Assembly: GCA_013816585.1 (NCBI GenBank)
Contig: JACDEE010000005.1
Coordinates: forward strand, 100,966 to 164,965
Origin: Sphingosinicella sp.
Lineage (GTDB): Bacteria; Pseudomonadota; Alphaproteobacteria; Sphingomonadales; Sphingomonadaceae
DNA length: 64,000 nt
Direction of reading: 5' to 3'
Part shown: positions 8,549-19,622 of the stretch, one piece after another
How the letters are laid out: every line of letters begins with the position of its first letter
How positions within the stretch are numbered: position 1 is the first letter of the stretch
Translations under genes and position numbers: made by a program
Notes under the pieces: generated by a model
Told to the model about the DNA's origin: nothing
What the model saw: only the letters and a program-made list of their open reading frames with translations
Database searches by the model: none

Positions 8549-9480
8549 GCGCGGGGGTGGGCGTTCCTGTAAACGTCCATCAAATGCGCGGCGTCGACCG
8601 AAGTGTAGATTTGCGTGGAAGACAGGCTGGCATGGCCAAGCAATTCCTGCAGCGACCGAAGATCTGCGCCGCGCCCTAGCAAATGGGTAGCGAAACTGTG
8701 CCGCAGCGCATGTGGTGTCGCCCGTTCGTCGAGCCCCAGGGTGCGCCGCGCGTTGCGGACGGCGCGGCGGACGATCTCTCCTTTCAACGGACCTCCACGA
8801 GCGCCGCGGAAAATCGGCTCGTCGCGGCCGACGGGATAGGGGCAAAGGGCGATATAAGCCTGGATGGCCTCCGCCACCGGGGCCAGCAATGGCACGATCC
8901 GGGTCTTGTTGCGCTTGCCGGTAACGCTCAGAACTTCACCCAGCGGTAATATGCTTCCGGTCAGCCCCAGAGCCTCGGCAACGCGGAGCCCGCATCCGTA
9001 AAGCAGCAGCAGAACCGCATAATCACGGGCGGCGATCCATTCCTGCGATCCGTTTTCGGCAACCTCATCCGCAAGCGAAATCACGTCATCCGGCGACACG
9101 GGACGTGGCACGCCACGCGGCCGCTTGGGGCCCTTGAGCCGCGGAAGCGCGCTGGTATTTCCGCTCTCCGACGCGGCGAAGCCCAGGAACCCCCGAACCG
9201 CCGAAAGTTCGCGGGCCGCCGAAACATTGACGAGGCCCTCGGCTCGACGGCTGGTCAGGAAGGCGCGAAGATCTGTCGCCTGGAGTCCAGCCAAAACCTC
9301 CCCGGTCACTTCCTCTCCCTTATGGGCACCAAGAAATTCGATCAGGCGGTGCGCGGTCGCGGCATAGGCCCGAACCGTATGTTCGGAACGGCGGCGGTCA
9401 CGGATGAGATGGTCTTGCCAACGCATCGCAATGGCGCTCGCGGGATGTGCCCCAGGCCCGTTGTTCGGATTATCAGCCAC
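8545..9480 (-). CDS. xerC: Tyrosine recombinase XerC
   Basis: Chromosome-dimer resolution recombinase acting at dif with XerD. The 311 aa include the SAM-like N-terminal DNA-binding domain and a catalytic domain with the family residues: Arg in GCGLRVAEALGL, Lys in TGKRNKTR, HALRHSFATHLL (H-x-x-R), LLGHASLSSTQIYT (His and nucleophilic Tyr). It follows DUF484 with an 8-bp overlap, the standard alphaproteobacterial pairing. Tail-to-tail overlap with dedA. Confidence 0.94.
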   Translation of the reverse strand: MADNPNNGPGAHPASAIAMRWQDHLIRDRRRSEHTVRAYAATAHRLIEFLGAHKGEEVTGEVLAGLQATDLRAFLTSRRAEGLVNVSAARELSAVRGFLGFAASESGNTSALPRLKGPKRPRGVPRPVSPDDVISLADEVAENGSQEWIAARDYAVLLLLYGCGLRVAEALGLTGSILPLGEVLSVTGKRNKTRIVPLLAPVAEAIQAYIALCPYPVGRDEPIFRGARGGPLKGEIVRRAVRNARRTLGLDERATPHALRHSFATHLLGRGADLRSLQELLGHASLSSTQIYTSVDAAHLMDVYRNAHPRA

Positions 9481-10039
9481 CGGGTATTAGCCAGCGCCCC
9501 ATGCAGCGCGTCAGCACGCGTCCCAGAAACACCAGCAATTCGGATCCATGGCGGGTCTCGAACCCCTGCACTTCACGCTGACCCAAAGCGAGCAGGCCGG
9601 ACGGGAGCGGCGGCGCGCTTTCGAGCCGGACCAAAGCCTCGGCACGGATCAGGTCGCAGGCCGGGCCGAACAGGGGATGGCCGCGTTCGACGCCGCGCAG
9701 CACGACGCCGTCAAATTGCGCGATTGATTTCTGAATGACCCGGGGATCGACGAACTGAAGCCCGGAAGCATCGGCACGCATGCCGGTTTCGCCGGCAAAC
9801 AAGGCGACCGCCACCGAATCCAGTCCCAATATTTGCGGCCATTCCTGGGTCACGATGTGGATCAGATGGTCGAAGCCCTCGGCCTCGACCGCGGCCAGCA
9901 CTGCCTCATGGATCGAATGGACCGCGCCCGAATGGCCGCGCGCGAATGCGATCAGGTCCTGATTGGCCTCCTCGGCCGCCGCAACGCGAGCGCGAAGGTT
10001 CGCCAGCGCATGATCCTCAAAGCTGATTACCCTACCCAT
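9473..10039 (-). CDS. DUF484 family protein
   Basis: A 188-residue GAF-like protein of the DUF484 family, function not established, almost always encoded just before xerC. A short N-terminal coiled coil with LRARVAAAEEANQDLIAFA precedes the GAF-like region (IVTQEWPQILGLDSVAVALF...GSELLVFLGRVL). The gene overlaps the xerC start by 8 bp, so the two are coupled. Confidence 0.88.
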   Translation of the reverse strand: MGRVISFEDHALANLRARVAAAEEANQDLIAFARGHSGAVHSIHEAVLAAVEAEGFDHLIHIVTQEWPQILGLDSVAVALFAGETGMRADASGLQFVDPRVIQKSIAQFDGVVLRGVERGHPLFGPACDLIRAEALVRLESAPPLPSGLLALGQREVQGFETRHGSELLVFLGRVLTRCMGRWLIPGG

Positions 10040-10096
10040 TAGGGCAGTTTAAACGCGATATGGTTAATATGCGATGGCCAAGTGAATGCCGATTGA

Positions 10097-10750
10097 TCAG
10101 GCGATTTTCTGGCCCGTTTTCTGCCAATCGGCGAGGAAACCCTCCAGCCCGCGGTCGGTCAGCGGATGCTTGAAAAGCTGGCGGATCACGGCCGGCGGCG
10201 CGGTCATCACATCGGCGCCGATCAGCGCGGATTGAAGGACATGGATGGGATGACGGACGCTCGCGACCAGTATCTCGGTCTTGAAATCATAATTGTCGTA
10301 GATGGTCCGGATTTCCTCGATGATCTGCATTCCGTCGAAACCGATATCATCGTGCCTGCCGACGAAGGGCGAAATGAAACTCGCGCCGGCCTTGGCGGCC
10401 AAAAGCGCCTGATTGGCTGTAAAGCACAAGGTGACATTCACCATCGTTCCGTCTTCGGTCAATTTCTTGCAGGTCTTGAGCCCGTCGATCGTGAGAGGCA
10501 CCTTCACCGCAATGTTGCTGGCGATCTTCCGGAGTATGTCGGCCTCGCGCATCATCTCGTCATGCGCGGTCGCCACCACTTCGGCCGAAACCGGGCCCGG
10601 CACGATCTTGCAAATCTCGGCCACCACTTCGAAGAAATCGCGCCCCGACTTATGGATTAGCGAAGGATTGGTGGTGACCCCATCAAGCAGGCCTGTTTCG
10701 GCGAGCTCCCGGATGTCATCGATGTCGGCGGTGTCGACGAAAAATTTCAC
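10097..10750 (-). CDS. Fructose-6-phosphate aldolase/transaldolase-like protein
   Basis: A 217-aa TIM-barrel enzyme of the small transaldolase/FSA subfamily. It begins [16 protein letters not shown] and has GVTTNPSL (phosphate/Asp region), the Schiff-base lysine in NIAVKVPLT near residue 86, and [11 protein letters not shown]. Sequence alone does not separate true transaldolase activity from fructose-6-phosphate aldolase activity in this short subgroup. The gene lies upstream of DUF484-xerC on the same strand, 57 bp apart. Confidence 0.88.
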   Translation of the reverse strand: MKFFVDTADIDDIRELAETGLLDGVTTNPSLIHKSGRDFFEVVAEICKIVPGPVSAEVVATAHDEMMREADILRKIASNIAVKVPLTIDGLKTCKKLTEDGTMVNVTLCFTANQALLAAKAGASFISPFVGRHDDIGFDGMQIIEEIRTIYDNYDFKTEILVASVRHPIHVLQSALIGADVMTAPPAVIRQLFKHPLTDRGLEGFLADWQKTGQKIA

Positions 10751-10791
10751 TTCTGGTCCTTCGATTCGGTGCGAGTCGAAGCCCGTATAGC

Positions 10792-11481
10792 TTAGCCGAG
10801 AACGCCGAACACTCCCGTCAGGACCGGATCATTGGCGGAGGAAGGATTGGCGCGGATCGAGGCCTCCTCGCGCCCGATCGCGTTCCAGATGCCGCGCGCG
10901 GTCTTCTGCGTGACGTCCTGCTGAAGACCCGAAAAATTGATGCCCGTGGCCGCGCCGAGCGCCCGGCTGATTATTCCGCTGTCCAACGCCCTAAGCGCGT
11001 TGCCCACGCCCGGGAACAGGGCACTGACGATTCTGTCTCCGATGCTTTGCTCCAGATAGGCCGTCGCGGCGGTTTGCCCACCGCGCACGATGGAAACCGC
11101 GTCGGTGATCGTCATGTTCCGGATCGAATCATAGACGATCGGCGCCGCATTCTCCGCGGCCTGGGCGGCCGCCTTGTTGACCAGATGGAGCAACTGATTC
11201 TGCACGCTGCTGGTGCGGAGCAAGGCCGACAGGATTGAGGCCGCGCCGCTTCCACCCAACTGCGGGGGGAGCGTCACTCGCGCCAAATCATCCTGGAAGA
11301 AGCCTTCATCCTGAAGCAGATTGGCGAAGGCGCGTTGCGATGAAATCGTCAGCAGCCGTCTGATGGCATCTTCGAAACCGAAGCCGCCTAAATCGCCCAG
11401 CGTGGAACAGCCCGGCAATGCCAGGAGAGGAAGGATGCAGCCGCCGCCCAACAGAGCCCGTCGCGAAATCATGGCGTTCAT
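10792..11481 (-). CDS. DUF4197 domain-containing lipoprotein
   Basis: A 229-residue protein of the DUF4197 family, function unknown. From the ATG at 11481 it has a twin-arginine-like signal (SRRALLGGG at residues 6-14) followed by the lipobox LPGC at residues 22-25, so it may be a Tat-exported lipoprotein. The mature part contains [15 protein letters not shown] and [18 protein letters not shown], typical of the family. The frame is open 21 codons upstream, but that stretch carries no signal features. Confidence 0.8.
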   Translation of the reverse strand: MNAMISRRALLGGGCILPLLALPGCSTLGDLGGFGFEDAIRRLLTISSQRAFANLLQDEGFFQDDLARVTLPPQLGGSGAASILSALLRTSSVQNQLLHLVNKAAAQAAENAAPIVYDSIRNMTITDAVSIVRGGQTAATAYLEQSIGDRIVSALFPGVGNALRALDSGIISRALGAATGINFSGLQQDVTQKTARGIWNAIGREEASIRANPSSANDPVLTGVFGVLG

Positions 11482-11540
11482 TCGATCATCCTCGTTCCAA
11501 CTGGAGGTGAAAGACGCAACGCCGCTGGAACGACAAGAGT

Positions 11541-11852
11541 TCAACTCGCCAGGCCGCCTTCCGCGTCGAAATGAGTAACGTGCGGTTCCTTCTCCAGCAG
11601 GAAGTCGGCGTCGAAATCATAATATTTGGCCAGGGCGATGTTCTCACCCGCGAAGGCGCGGATCGACCGCTCGCCCTCCCACAAGGTGAACATTTCTACA
11701 TGGATGATGTCGCCCTCCTGCCGGTGGAGGCACCAGGCGCCCCGATTGCCCTCCGTCGATCCATAATCGGGCAGCGCCACCTCGCGCATCAGCCTCAGAT
11801 ATTCTTCCGATTTCGAGCTTGGTACCCTTCCATGCCACCGTCGTGCGATCAT
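11541..11852 (-). CDS. Antibiotic biosynthesis monooxygenase-like (dimeric alpha-beta barrel) protein
   Basis: A 103-aa small protein resembling ABM/dabb-fold proteins: a central GDIIHVEMFTLWEGERSIRAFAG segment gives the beta-alpha-beta core, and the C-terminus carries AKYYDFDADFLLE. Such proteins act as small monooxygenases or heme/aromatic binding proteins. No substrate can be read from the sequence. It precedes the DUF4197 gene by 59 bp on the same strand. Confidence 0.65.
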   Translation of the reverse strand: MIARRWHGRVPSSKSEEYLRLMREVALPDYGSTEGNRGAWCLHRQEGDIIHVEMFTLWEGERSIRAFAGENIALAKYYDFDADFLLEKEPHVTHFDAEGGLAS

Positions 11853-11902
11853 CTTCCGCCTCCCTACTTTCCGATCCGCAGCAAATACCGATATGAGAAT
11901 GA

Positions 11903-14068
11903 ATGAACCGCGCCCGCGTCCTTCTTCTCAATGCTGCCCTCGGCCCGCTCGATTACCGGGTGCCCAAGGAAGCGCAAGTCGTTCCCGGGTCGATCGTGCT
12001 CGCGCCACTCGGGCCCAGGCAATTAACGGGTGTAGTGTGGGAGCCCGACCGGCTGGAAAGCGAAGAAGTGGGCGACAACCGCCTTCGTCCCCTGATCCAT
12101 ATTTACGATCTGCCGCCGCTTTCCGAGGCGTTGCGCCGGCTGATCGAATGGACAGCGGATTATTATATGGCCCCGATCGCTTCGGTACTTCGAATGGCGC
12201 TCGCTTCGTCCAGCGCTCTGGACGGTGCCCGCACCGTCACCGAATATCGGGCCACGGGCCTCGTGCCCGAGCGGCTGACACCGCAGCGGGAACAGGCGCT
12301 GGAGAGGATTGCCGACCGCCAGGGCTTGGTCCGCGAGCTCGCCTTGGCCGCCGACGTATCCGAAGGGGTGATACGCGGCCTGGTCAAGGCGGGCGCGATC
12401 GAAGCGGTGGAAGTATCGATCGACGATCCGTTTGCCACCCCCGATCCAGATCATGCCCCGCCCGCGCTGGAAGTTGCCCAGGCGGAGGCTTCGGGCGAAT
12501 TTGTCGATGCGGTTAAGGCGCGGGATTTCGCGCCCTATCTGCTCGACGGCGTCACCGGATCCGGCAAGACGGAAGTCTATTTCGAAGCCATTGCGGAGGC
12601 TTTGCGGCAGGATCGCCAGACGCTGATATTGCTTCCCGAAATCGCGCTTACCGAACCGTTCCTCAAGCGCTTCACCGCCCGCTTCGGAAGCGAGCCGGTG
12701 ACCTGGCATTCGGGGCTTCGCCAGTCGCAACGTCGGCGCGCATGGCGGGGCATAGCCACCGGCGATGCCAAGGTGGTGGTCGGCGCTCGCTCGGCGCTGT
12801 TCCTGCCCTATCGCAACCTCGGCCTGATCGTCGTCGACGAGGCGCATGAGGCAAGCTTCAAACAGGAAGATGGCGTCCAATATCACGCGCGCGACGTTGC
12901 GGTGATGCGCGCGAAACTGGAACAGGTACCGATAATATTGGCGTCGGCGACGCCCGCGATCGAAACGCGCCAGATGGCGGAGATTGGCGTCTATAAACAA
13001 GTGAAGCTGCCCGACCGCTACGGGGTTGCCGAGATGCCCGATATTGCGGCGATCGACCTGATCCAGGATCCGCCGCCGCGCGGCCGCTGGCTGGCGCCGG
13101 CGCTGGTCCAAGAAATCGAAACCAATCTGGAGCGAGGCGAACAATCCCTTCTGTTCCTCAACCGCCGCGGCTATGCGCCGTTAACCTTGTGCCGTACCTG
13201 CGGCCATCGCTTCCAATGCCCGAATTGCACCGCCTGGATGGTCGAACACAGGCTGGTACACCGGCTCGCCTGCCACCATTGCGGACATATGATGCCTCCG
13301 CCCAGGGCCTGTCCCGAATGCAAGGAAGAGGACAGCCTGGTTCCCTGCGGCCCAGGCGTGGAGCGCATCGCCGACGAGGTCGCCGCTTTGTTTCCGGAAG
13401 CGCGCGTGGCGATCGTGACTTCCGACACGATCTGGTCCCCGGCGAAGGCGGCCGAATTTGTCGGCCGAATGGAAGCGGGCGTCATCGACATTGTAGTCGG
13501 GACCCAGCTCGTCACTAAAGGCTATCATTTTCCCAACCTTACGCTGGTGGGCGTGGTCGATGCCGATCTCGGCCTTTCGGGCGGCGACCTCCGCGGCGCC
13601 GAGCGAAGTTTCCAGCAGATCATGCAGGTTTCGGGCCGCGCCGGACGGGGCGAGAAACCGGGCCGGGTACTGGTCCAGACGCACGAACCCCAGGCCCCGG
13701 TCATCAGCGCATTGGTGAGCGGCGATGCAGAAGGCTTTTATACCGCAGAAACCGAAGCCCGCCGGGATGCTGCCATGCCGCCCTTCGGAAGGCTGGCGGG
13801 AATCATCGTTTCCTCGGAAGATCTTGGCGAAGCCACGCAGACTGCGCGGCTGATCGGCCGCACGGCGCCGACCGTGGAGAATATGGCGGTATTTGGCCCC
13901 GCGCCGGCGCCGATGGCGATGCTCAGGGGCCGCCACCGCCAGCGTTTGCTGGTCCATGCCGCCCGGTCGCTCGATGTGCAGGATGTGATACGCGAATGGC
14001 TTGGAAAGCTGGAATGGCCGCGAAGTGTGCGCGTCGCGGTCGATATCGACCCCTACAGCTTTCTCTAA
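11903..14068 (+). CDS. priA: Primosomal replication restart helicase PriA
   Basis: Superfamily 2 helicase that reloads the replisome at collapsed forks. The 721 residues are normal. The N-terminal 3'-DNA-end binding domain contains LDYRVP. Walker A is GVTGSGKTE (Lys near residue 222), the DEAH box is IVVDEAHEASFK, and paired zinc-binding cysteines occur in CRTCGH, CPNC, CHHCGH and CPEC. The helicase C motifs include GTQLVTKGYHFPNL and QVSGRAGRGEKPG. It ends four bases inside the convergent DUF2171 gene. Confidence 0.96.
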   Translation: MNRARVLLLNAALGPLDYRVPKEAQVVPGSIVLAPLGPRQLTGVVWEPDRLESEEVGDNRLRPLIHIYDLPPLSEALRRLIEWTADYYMAPIASVLRMALASSSALDGARTVTEYRATGLVPERLTPQREQALERIADRQGLVRELALAADVSEGVIRGLVKAGAIEAVEVSIDDPFATPDPDHAPPALEVAQAEASGEFVDAVKARDFAPYLLDGVTGSGKTEVYFEAIAEALRQDRQTLILLPEIALTEPFLKRFTARFGSEPVTWHSGLRQSQRRRAWRGIATGDAKVVVGARSALFLPYRNLGLIVVDEAHEASFKQEDGVQYHARDVAVMRAKLEQVPIILASATPAIETRQMAEIGVYKQVKLPDRYGVAEMPDIAAIDLIQDPPPRGRWLAPALVQEIETNLERGEQSLLFLNRRGYAPLTLCRTCGHRFQCPNCTAWMVEHRLVHRLACHHCGHMMPPPRACPECKEEDSLVPCGPGVERIADEVAALFPEARVAIVTSDTIWSPAKAAEFVGRMEAGVIDIVVGTQLVTKGYHFPNLTLVGVVDADLGLSGGDLRGAERSFQQIMQVSGRAGRGEKPGRVLVQTHEPQAPVISALVSGDAEGFYTAETEARRDAAMPPFGRLAGIIVSSEDLGEATQTARLIGRTAPTVENMAVFGPAPAPMAMLRGRHRQRLLVHAARSLDVQDVIREWLGKLEWPRSVRVAVDIDPYSFL

Positions 14069-14526
14069 ACATCGGTTCCGCTCTGCTCTGAAGACGCGCC
14101 GGAGGCGGCGCGATCGGCCTCGCTAAGCTCGCCCTTGGCATTGTCACGATAGTCCGGCTCGTCGGCGGCATAGCCAAGACCCCGGATGCCAAGCAATATG
14201 ATCATCAGCAACAGGATTGCGCCGATCAGCCAGACGATCCAGCTTTTGCCCATGCTTCGATGGGCCTCTCCGCGGACCGGGGTTGCAGGGGAGCTTGGGT
14301 CATGGCTGGTCCAGGTATCCCGAACCAAAGCGGCCTCGCGATTGAGATGAACATGATCGTCGATCCGGGCGACCCAGTTACGGGGCACTATATGCGATCC
14401 GGCGTGCGGCGACGGCGCATCAGGCTCGACATGGATATGATCGCCGTGCAGCCCGGTGACCCTGCCGACCATTCCGCCGTCCGAGCCCAGAACCTGCATT
14501 CCTTCACGGATGTCTGCCACGAGCAT
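14065..14526 (-). CDS. DUF2171 domain membrane-anchored protein
   Basis: A 153-aa protein from the ATG at 14526. A PRC-barrel-like DUF2171 module opens the protein (IREGMQVLGSDGGMVGRVTGL then HIHVEPD, about residues 5-50). A single hydrophobic segment follows near residues 97-120 (WIVWLIGAILLLMIILLG), and the tail is acidic. Function unknown. The open frame extends 29 codons further upstream without family similarity. Convergent overlap with priA. Confidence 0.72.
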   Translation of the reverse strand: MLVADIREGMQVLGSDGGMVGRVTGLHGDHIHVEPDAPSPHAGSHIVPRNWVARIDDHVHLNREAALVRDTWTSHDPSSPATPVRGEAHRSMGKSWIVWLIGAILLLMIILLGIRGLGYAADEPDYRDNAKGELSEADRAASGASSEQSGTDV

Positions 14527-14672
14527 CTCCTGATAGTAAGACTGCTCGCAAATGCCCGGTCCCGACCTTTGTTCCGAACACCGATCCGGATCATTTTTAC
14601 TCCACGATGTCATTTTCTTGTTAGGCCGGAGCGGCTACGCCGGTGCCAAGCTATTAGATCAGGGGGCAGATC

Positions 14673-16222
14673 TTGAAATTCGGACGATTTTTGGCTGTGA
14701 CCTTTCTGCTTTGGGCCAGCGGCGCCCAGGCCGAGTGGCTGGAAGCGAGCACCGACCACTTCATGATCTATTCCGAGCAGAAGGAGCCGGCGCTTCGGGA
14801 ATTCGCAACCCGGCTCGAACGCTATGACAAGGCCATGCGAAACATACAGCGCGTGGCGGATCAGACCCTGGGCGCCGCCGACAGGCTGACCGTATATGCC
14901 GTTCGCGATCTTGCGACCGTCCAAAAACTGTTCGGCGAGGGAGCATCGAACCGGGGCTACAGCATTGCCGGCTTCTACATGCCGCGAGCGACGGGCTCTG
15001 TCGCCATCACCCCACGCCGGACGGGGCCAGCATCTAAATTCGACATGGATGCGGAGATCGTGCTGCTGCACGAATATGCGCATCATTTCATGATGACCAA
15101 TTTCACCGGGGCCTTTCCAGCCTGGTTCATCGAGGGGTTCGCCGAATTCTACTCGACAGCCAAATTTGACGAGAATGGCGGCGTGGGCATCGGCACTCCC
15201 GCCCTTCACCGCGCCTATGGCCTCGTCCTTGGCGACCCGATCCCGATCCAACGTCTGGTAACCCATTCCAGTCGGGACCTGAGTCCGGAGCAGCGCGAGG
15301 CGCTTTACGGCCGTGGCTGGCTCCTGACCCATTTTTTGACCTTCGAACCCGCGCGGGACAGCTCGACGATTATATCCGGCGGCTCAACAAGGGAGAGTCC
15401 TCGCTTGCCGCGGCCACGGCTTCGTTTGGAGACCTGAAGAAGCTCGACCGCGAACTCGATACTTATCTGAAGCAGCGTAAGTTGAAATATCTGCAGCTCT
15501 CCCCGGACAAGGTGACGGTAGGGCCGGTGAGGATACGCCAGCTAAGCGCGGGCGAAAATGCCGTGATGAACCTCAAGATCAGGTCACGGCGGGGCCTCAA
15601 TACCGAACGTTCGAAGGCCCTGGTCCCCGAGATCCGCCGTGCCTCCGCCCCGTTTCCCAAGGATGCGGCCGTCCAGACGAGCTTGGCAGAAGCCGAGTTC
15701 GACGCCGGAAATTTCCTCGAGGCTGAGGCGGCGGCGGACCGCGCGCTGGCCCTGGACCCGAAGGCCATGGACGGATTGATCTACAAGGCGCGGGCCAAGA
15801 TGGCTCTTGCGGCGGCCGGTCCATCGGGAAGCGAAGCGGCCTGGAAGGAGGTGCGGAGGGCGATCGTCGCTGCCAACCGTGCCGATCCGGATGATCCCGA
15901 GCCCCTCATCCTTTTCTATTCGAGTTATCGTGAGCAGGGCATCGAGCCGACGGCCAATGCGACAATGGGCTTGGTGAGAGCGCTGGAACTCGCGCCCCAA
16001 GATGGGGACCTGAGGATGAAAGTGGCCTATCAGCTGCTGATCGACGGCAAGACCAGGGAAGCGCGAACAGCCTTGGTGCCGATTGCCTTCGACCCGCATG
16101 GTGGAGAGAGAGCCGCAACCGCCGCGGCGATCATTGAGAAGTTAGATTCCGGCGGCAAAGCTGAGGAGGCCCTCTCGGGCTGGAGCCTTTTGGCCCCCAA
16201 GAAAGATGACAAGGCCGACTAA
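14673..16222 (+). pseudogene. Secreted gluzincin-like metallopeptidase with TPR tail, broken by a frameshift
   Basis: The first frame (from the TTG at 14673, with an AGGGGG ribosome binding site) encodes a signal peptide ending at GAQA. It then encodes a DUF1570-type domain with the zinc motif HEYAH near residue 130 and a downstream FIEGFAEF glutamate segment. At about 15350-15357 (CGCGGGAC) the reading frame is lost. The other frame continues at once as GQLDDYIRRLNKG, runs to 15481 and beyond, and ends in TPR-like repeats at 16222. Restoring one G in the GGG run gives FEPARGQLDDYI and a continuous protein of about 516 residues. Either a real inactivating deletion or a sequencing error in a G run; the downstream frame keeps good codon usage, so decay would be recent. 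Confidence 0.75.
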
Positions 16223-17274
16223 CCCCGCTTGGAGACTGATTCCCGGGCCAGAAGATCCCGCTTGCGATCAAGTCCGTAAGCGAACCCGCCCAGGCTCCCG
16301 TCCGTACGCTGCGCCCGATGACAGGGGATCAGCACCGCCACATTGTTGGCCCCGCAAGCCGACCCGGCGGCCCGAACGGCCTGCGGGTTTCCCGCCCTCG
16401 CCGCCAAGGCGGTATAAGTGAGACTTTCCCCTGCAGGGATCCGGGTCAATTCGCGCCAGACCGCTTCCTGAAAGGCGGTGCCTTGGACATCGAGCGGTAG
16501 ATCATGCGGCTTTTCGGGAGCGTTCACCGCATCCACGGTGAGTTGGAGGAGATCGGCCATGTCGGCCCCTCCCCGTTCGATGATCGCCTTGGGAAAACGC
16601 TGCCGCAACACCTCTTCATCTTCGTCGAATGACAGCCGGCAAATCCCTTTTTCGGTAGCGGCAACCAGCATCATGCCCAAAAAGGTCTGGGCGCTGGCCC
16701 AGCGGATTGTCTCGCCTCGGCCTCCGTCACGCCAGGCTGAGGGCGTCATCCCCAACCGGCTTTTGGCGTCGGCGTAAAAACGGCCGGGGCCCGAATATCC
16801 GGCATCATATATGGCGTCGGTCACCTTTTCGGTCTCCCGGAGGCTAGCAGCCATCGATTCGGCCCGCCGTCCCCGGGCATACTCCGCCGGTGTCACCCCC
16901 GTGGCGCGCTTGAACAGGCGGTGGAAATGGTGTGGCGAATAGCCCGCTGCGTCGGCCAATTGTTCAAGCGACGGCCGGGATTCCGCCGCGTGCAGCAGTT
17001 TCAGGGCGCGATCCAGAGCCGCCGCCTCGCGAGAGACGTCATTGGGCTTACAGCGAAGGCAGGGCCTGAGGCCCGCCTCCTCCGCCTCGGTTCCCGTAGC
17101 GAAGAAGCGGACGTTCTCGCGCTTGGGATGCCGCGCGGCGCAGCTCGGCCGGCAATAGATGCCGGTCGTGAAGACGCCGGTTACGAACCGGCCGTCCGAA
17201 TTCCGGTCCCGGCGAAGCACGGCGGTCCAGGCGGTTTCATCATCGATCAGATTTTGCGGTTTCATTTGATCCAT
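16219..17274 (-). CDS. ada: Ada: bifunctional regulator and O6-methylguanine-DNA methyltransferase
   Basis: Repairs methylphosphotriesters and O6-methylguanine and activates the adaptive response. The product has 351 aa from the ATG at 17274. The N-terminal Zn domain is GIYCRPSCAARHP plus LRPCLRCKP (four Cys). An AraC-type helix-turn-helix follows (YSPHHFHRLFKRATGVTPAEY). The C-terminal alkyltransferase domain has the acceptor cysteine in VLIPCHRAQ near residue 320. The frame is open 33 codons upstream, but the family fold starts here. The stop overlaps that of the broken metallopeptidase gene on the opposite strand. Confidence 0.93.
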   Translation of the reverse strand: MDQMKPQNLIDDETAWTAVLRRDRNSDGRFVTGVFTTGIYCRPSCAARHPKRENVRFFATGTEAEEAGLRPCLRCKPNDVSREAAALDRALKLLHAAESRPSLEQLADAAGYSPHHFHRLFKRATGVTPAEYARGRRAESMAASLRETEKVTDAIYDAGYSGPGRFYADAKSRLGMTPSAWRDGGRGETIRWASAQTFLGMMLVAATEKGICRLSFDEDEEVLRQRFPKAIIERGGADMADLLQLTVDAVNAPEKPHDLPLDVQGTAFQEAVWRELTRIPAGESLTYTALAARAGNPQAVRAAGSACGANNVAVLIPCHRAQRTDGSLGGFAYGLDRKRDLLARESVSKRG

Positions 17275-17494
17275 ATAAGCCTCTGGCGACGACCTTGCAT
17301 CCCGATCCTTGCGATCAAAGCGATGCCCGTCTTGCATCGCCCCAAAGCCCCTGCTAGGGCCCGCGCGACCCATGAGGGGGCGCAGGACACGAGAGTCCCG
17401 CAGCTCCCTTTTTTCATGGGGATTATGGGGCCGCGCCCGCCACTGGCGGGCAAGATGGGCCTCATAATATCACGATCTGGGAGTTAAGGCGCGC

Positions 17495-18049
17495 GTGGAT
17501 AATTCCGGCGGCATTCAGGCAAGTTTGGCGGGCCGCTACGCGACCGCCCTGTTTGGCCTCGCCCGCGATGAAAAGCAGCTCGAAACGGTGGCGGCCAGTC
17601 TCGCCGCCCTGAAGCGTGCGCTTGGCGAATCGGAAGATTTCCAGGCGCTGATCGCAAGCCCGCTCATTTCGCGCGACGAGGCTGCCCGGGCGGTCGCGGC
17701 AACGGCCAAGGCGATGAAGCTCGACACGACCACGACCAGTTTCCTGGGAGTGCTTTCTGGCAATCGCCGTCTGGCCGAGCTTGGCTCGATCATCCGCGCC
17801 TTCGACATGCTACTTTCGGCCCATCGCGGCGAGACCACTGCCGAAGTCACTTCCGCGCATCCGCTGACCGACGACCAGGTCGCGGCATTGAAGACCAATC
17901 TCAAGTCCCGTCTTGGCCGCGATGTCGCGGTCGATCTCGCCGTCGACCCCGCCATCCTGGGCGGACTTGTCGTCAAGGTCGGCTCGCAAATGATCGACGG
18001 CTCCATCCGAACCAAACTTAACTCTCTCGCCCAAGCAATGAAGGGTTGA
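17495..18049 (+). CDS. atpH: F1 ATP synthase delta subunit
   Basis: Stator subunit linking F1 to the b subunits. The 184-aa product has the family N-terminal six-helix part ([18 protein letters not shown]) and the C-terminal signature [23 protein letters not shown]. It uses a GTG start with GGGAG 11 bases upstream. First gene of atpHAGDC; as usual in alphaproteobacteria the F0 genes are not adjacent. Confidence 0.96.
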   Translation: MDNSGGIQASLAGRYATALFGLARDEKQLETVAASLAALKRALGESEDFQALIASPLISRDEAARAVAATAKAMKLDTTTTSFLGVLSGNRRLAELGSIIRAFDMLLSAHRGETTAEVTSAHPLTDDQVAALKTNLKSRLGRDVAVDLAVDPAILGGLVVKVGSQMIDGSIRTKLNSLAQAMKG

Positions 18050-18065
18050 AGCCCGTAAGGGCTTC
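18048..18065. other. Hairpin between atpH and atpA
   Basis: A perfect 7-bp stem GAAGCCC/GGGCTTC with a GTAA (GNRA-type) loop begins within the atpH stop codon and ends 15 bases before the atpA start. There is no T-run, so it is more likely a transcript-processing or stability element than a terminator. Confidence 0.6.
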
Positions 18066-18080
18066 GATGAAAGGCTGAAC

Positions 18081-19610
<1,530 letters not shown>

Positions 19611-19622
19611 GGATCAGGGCAG

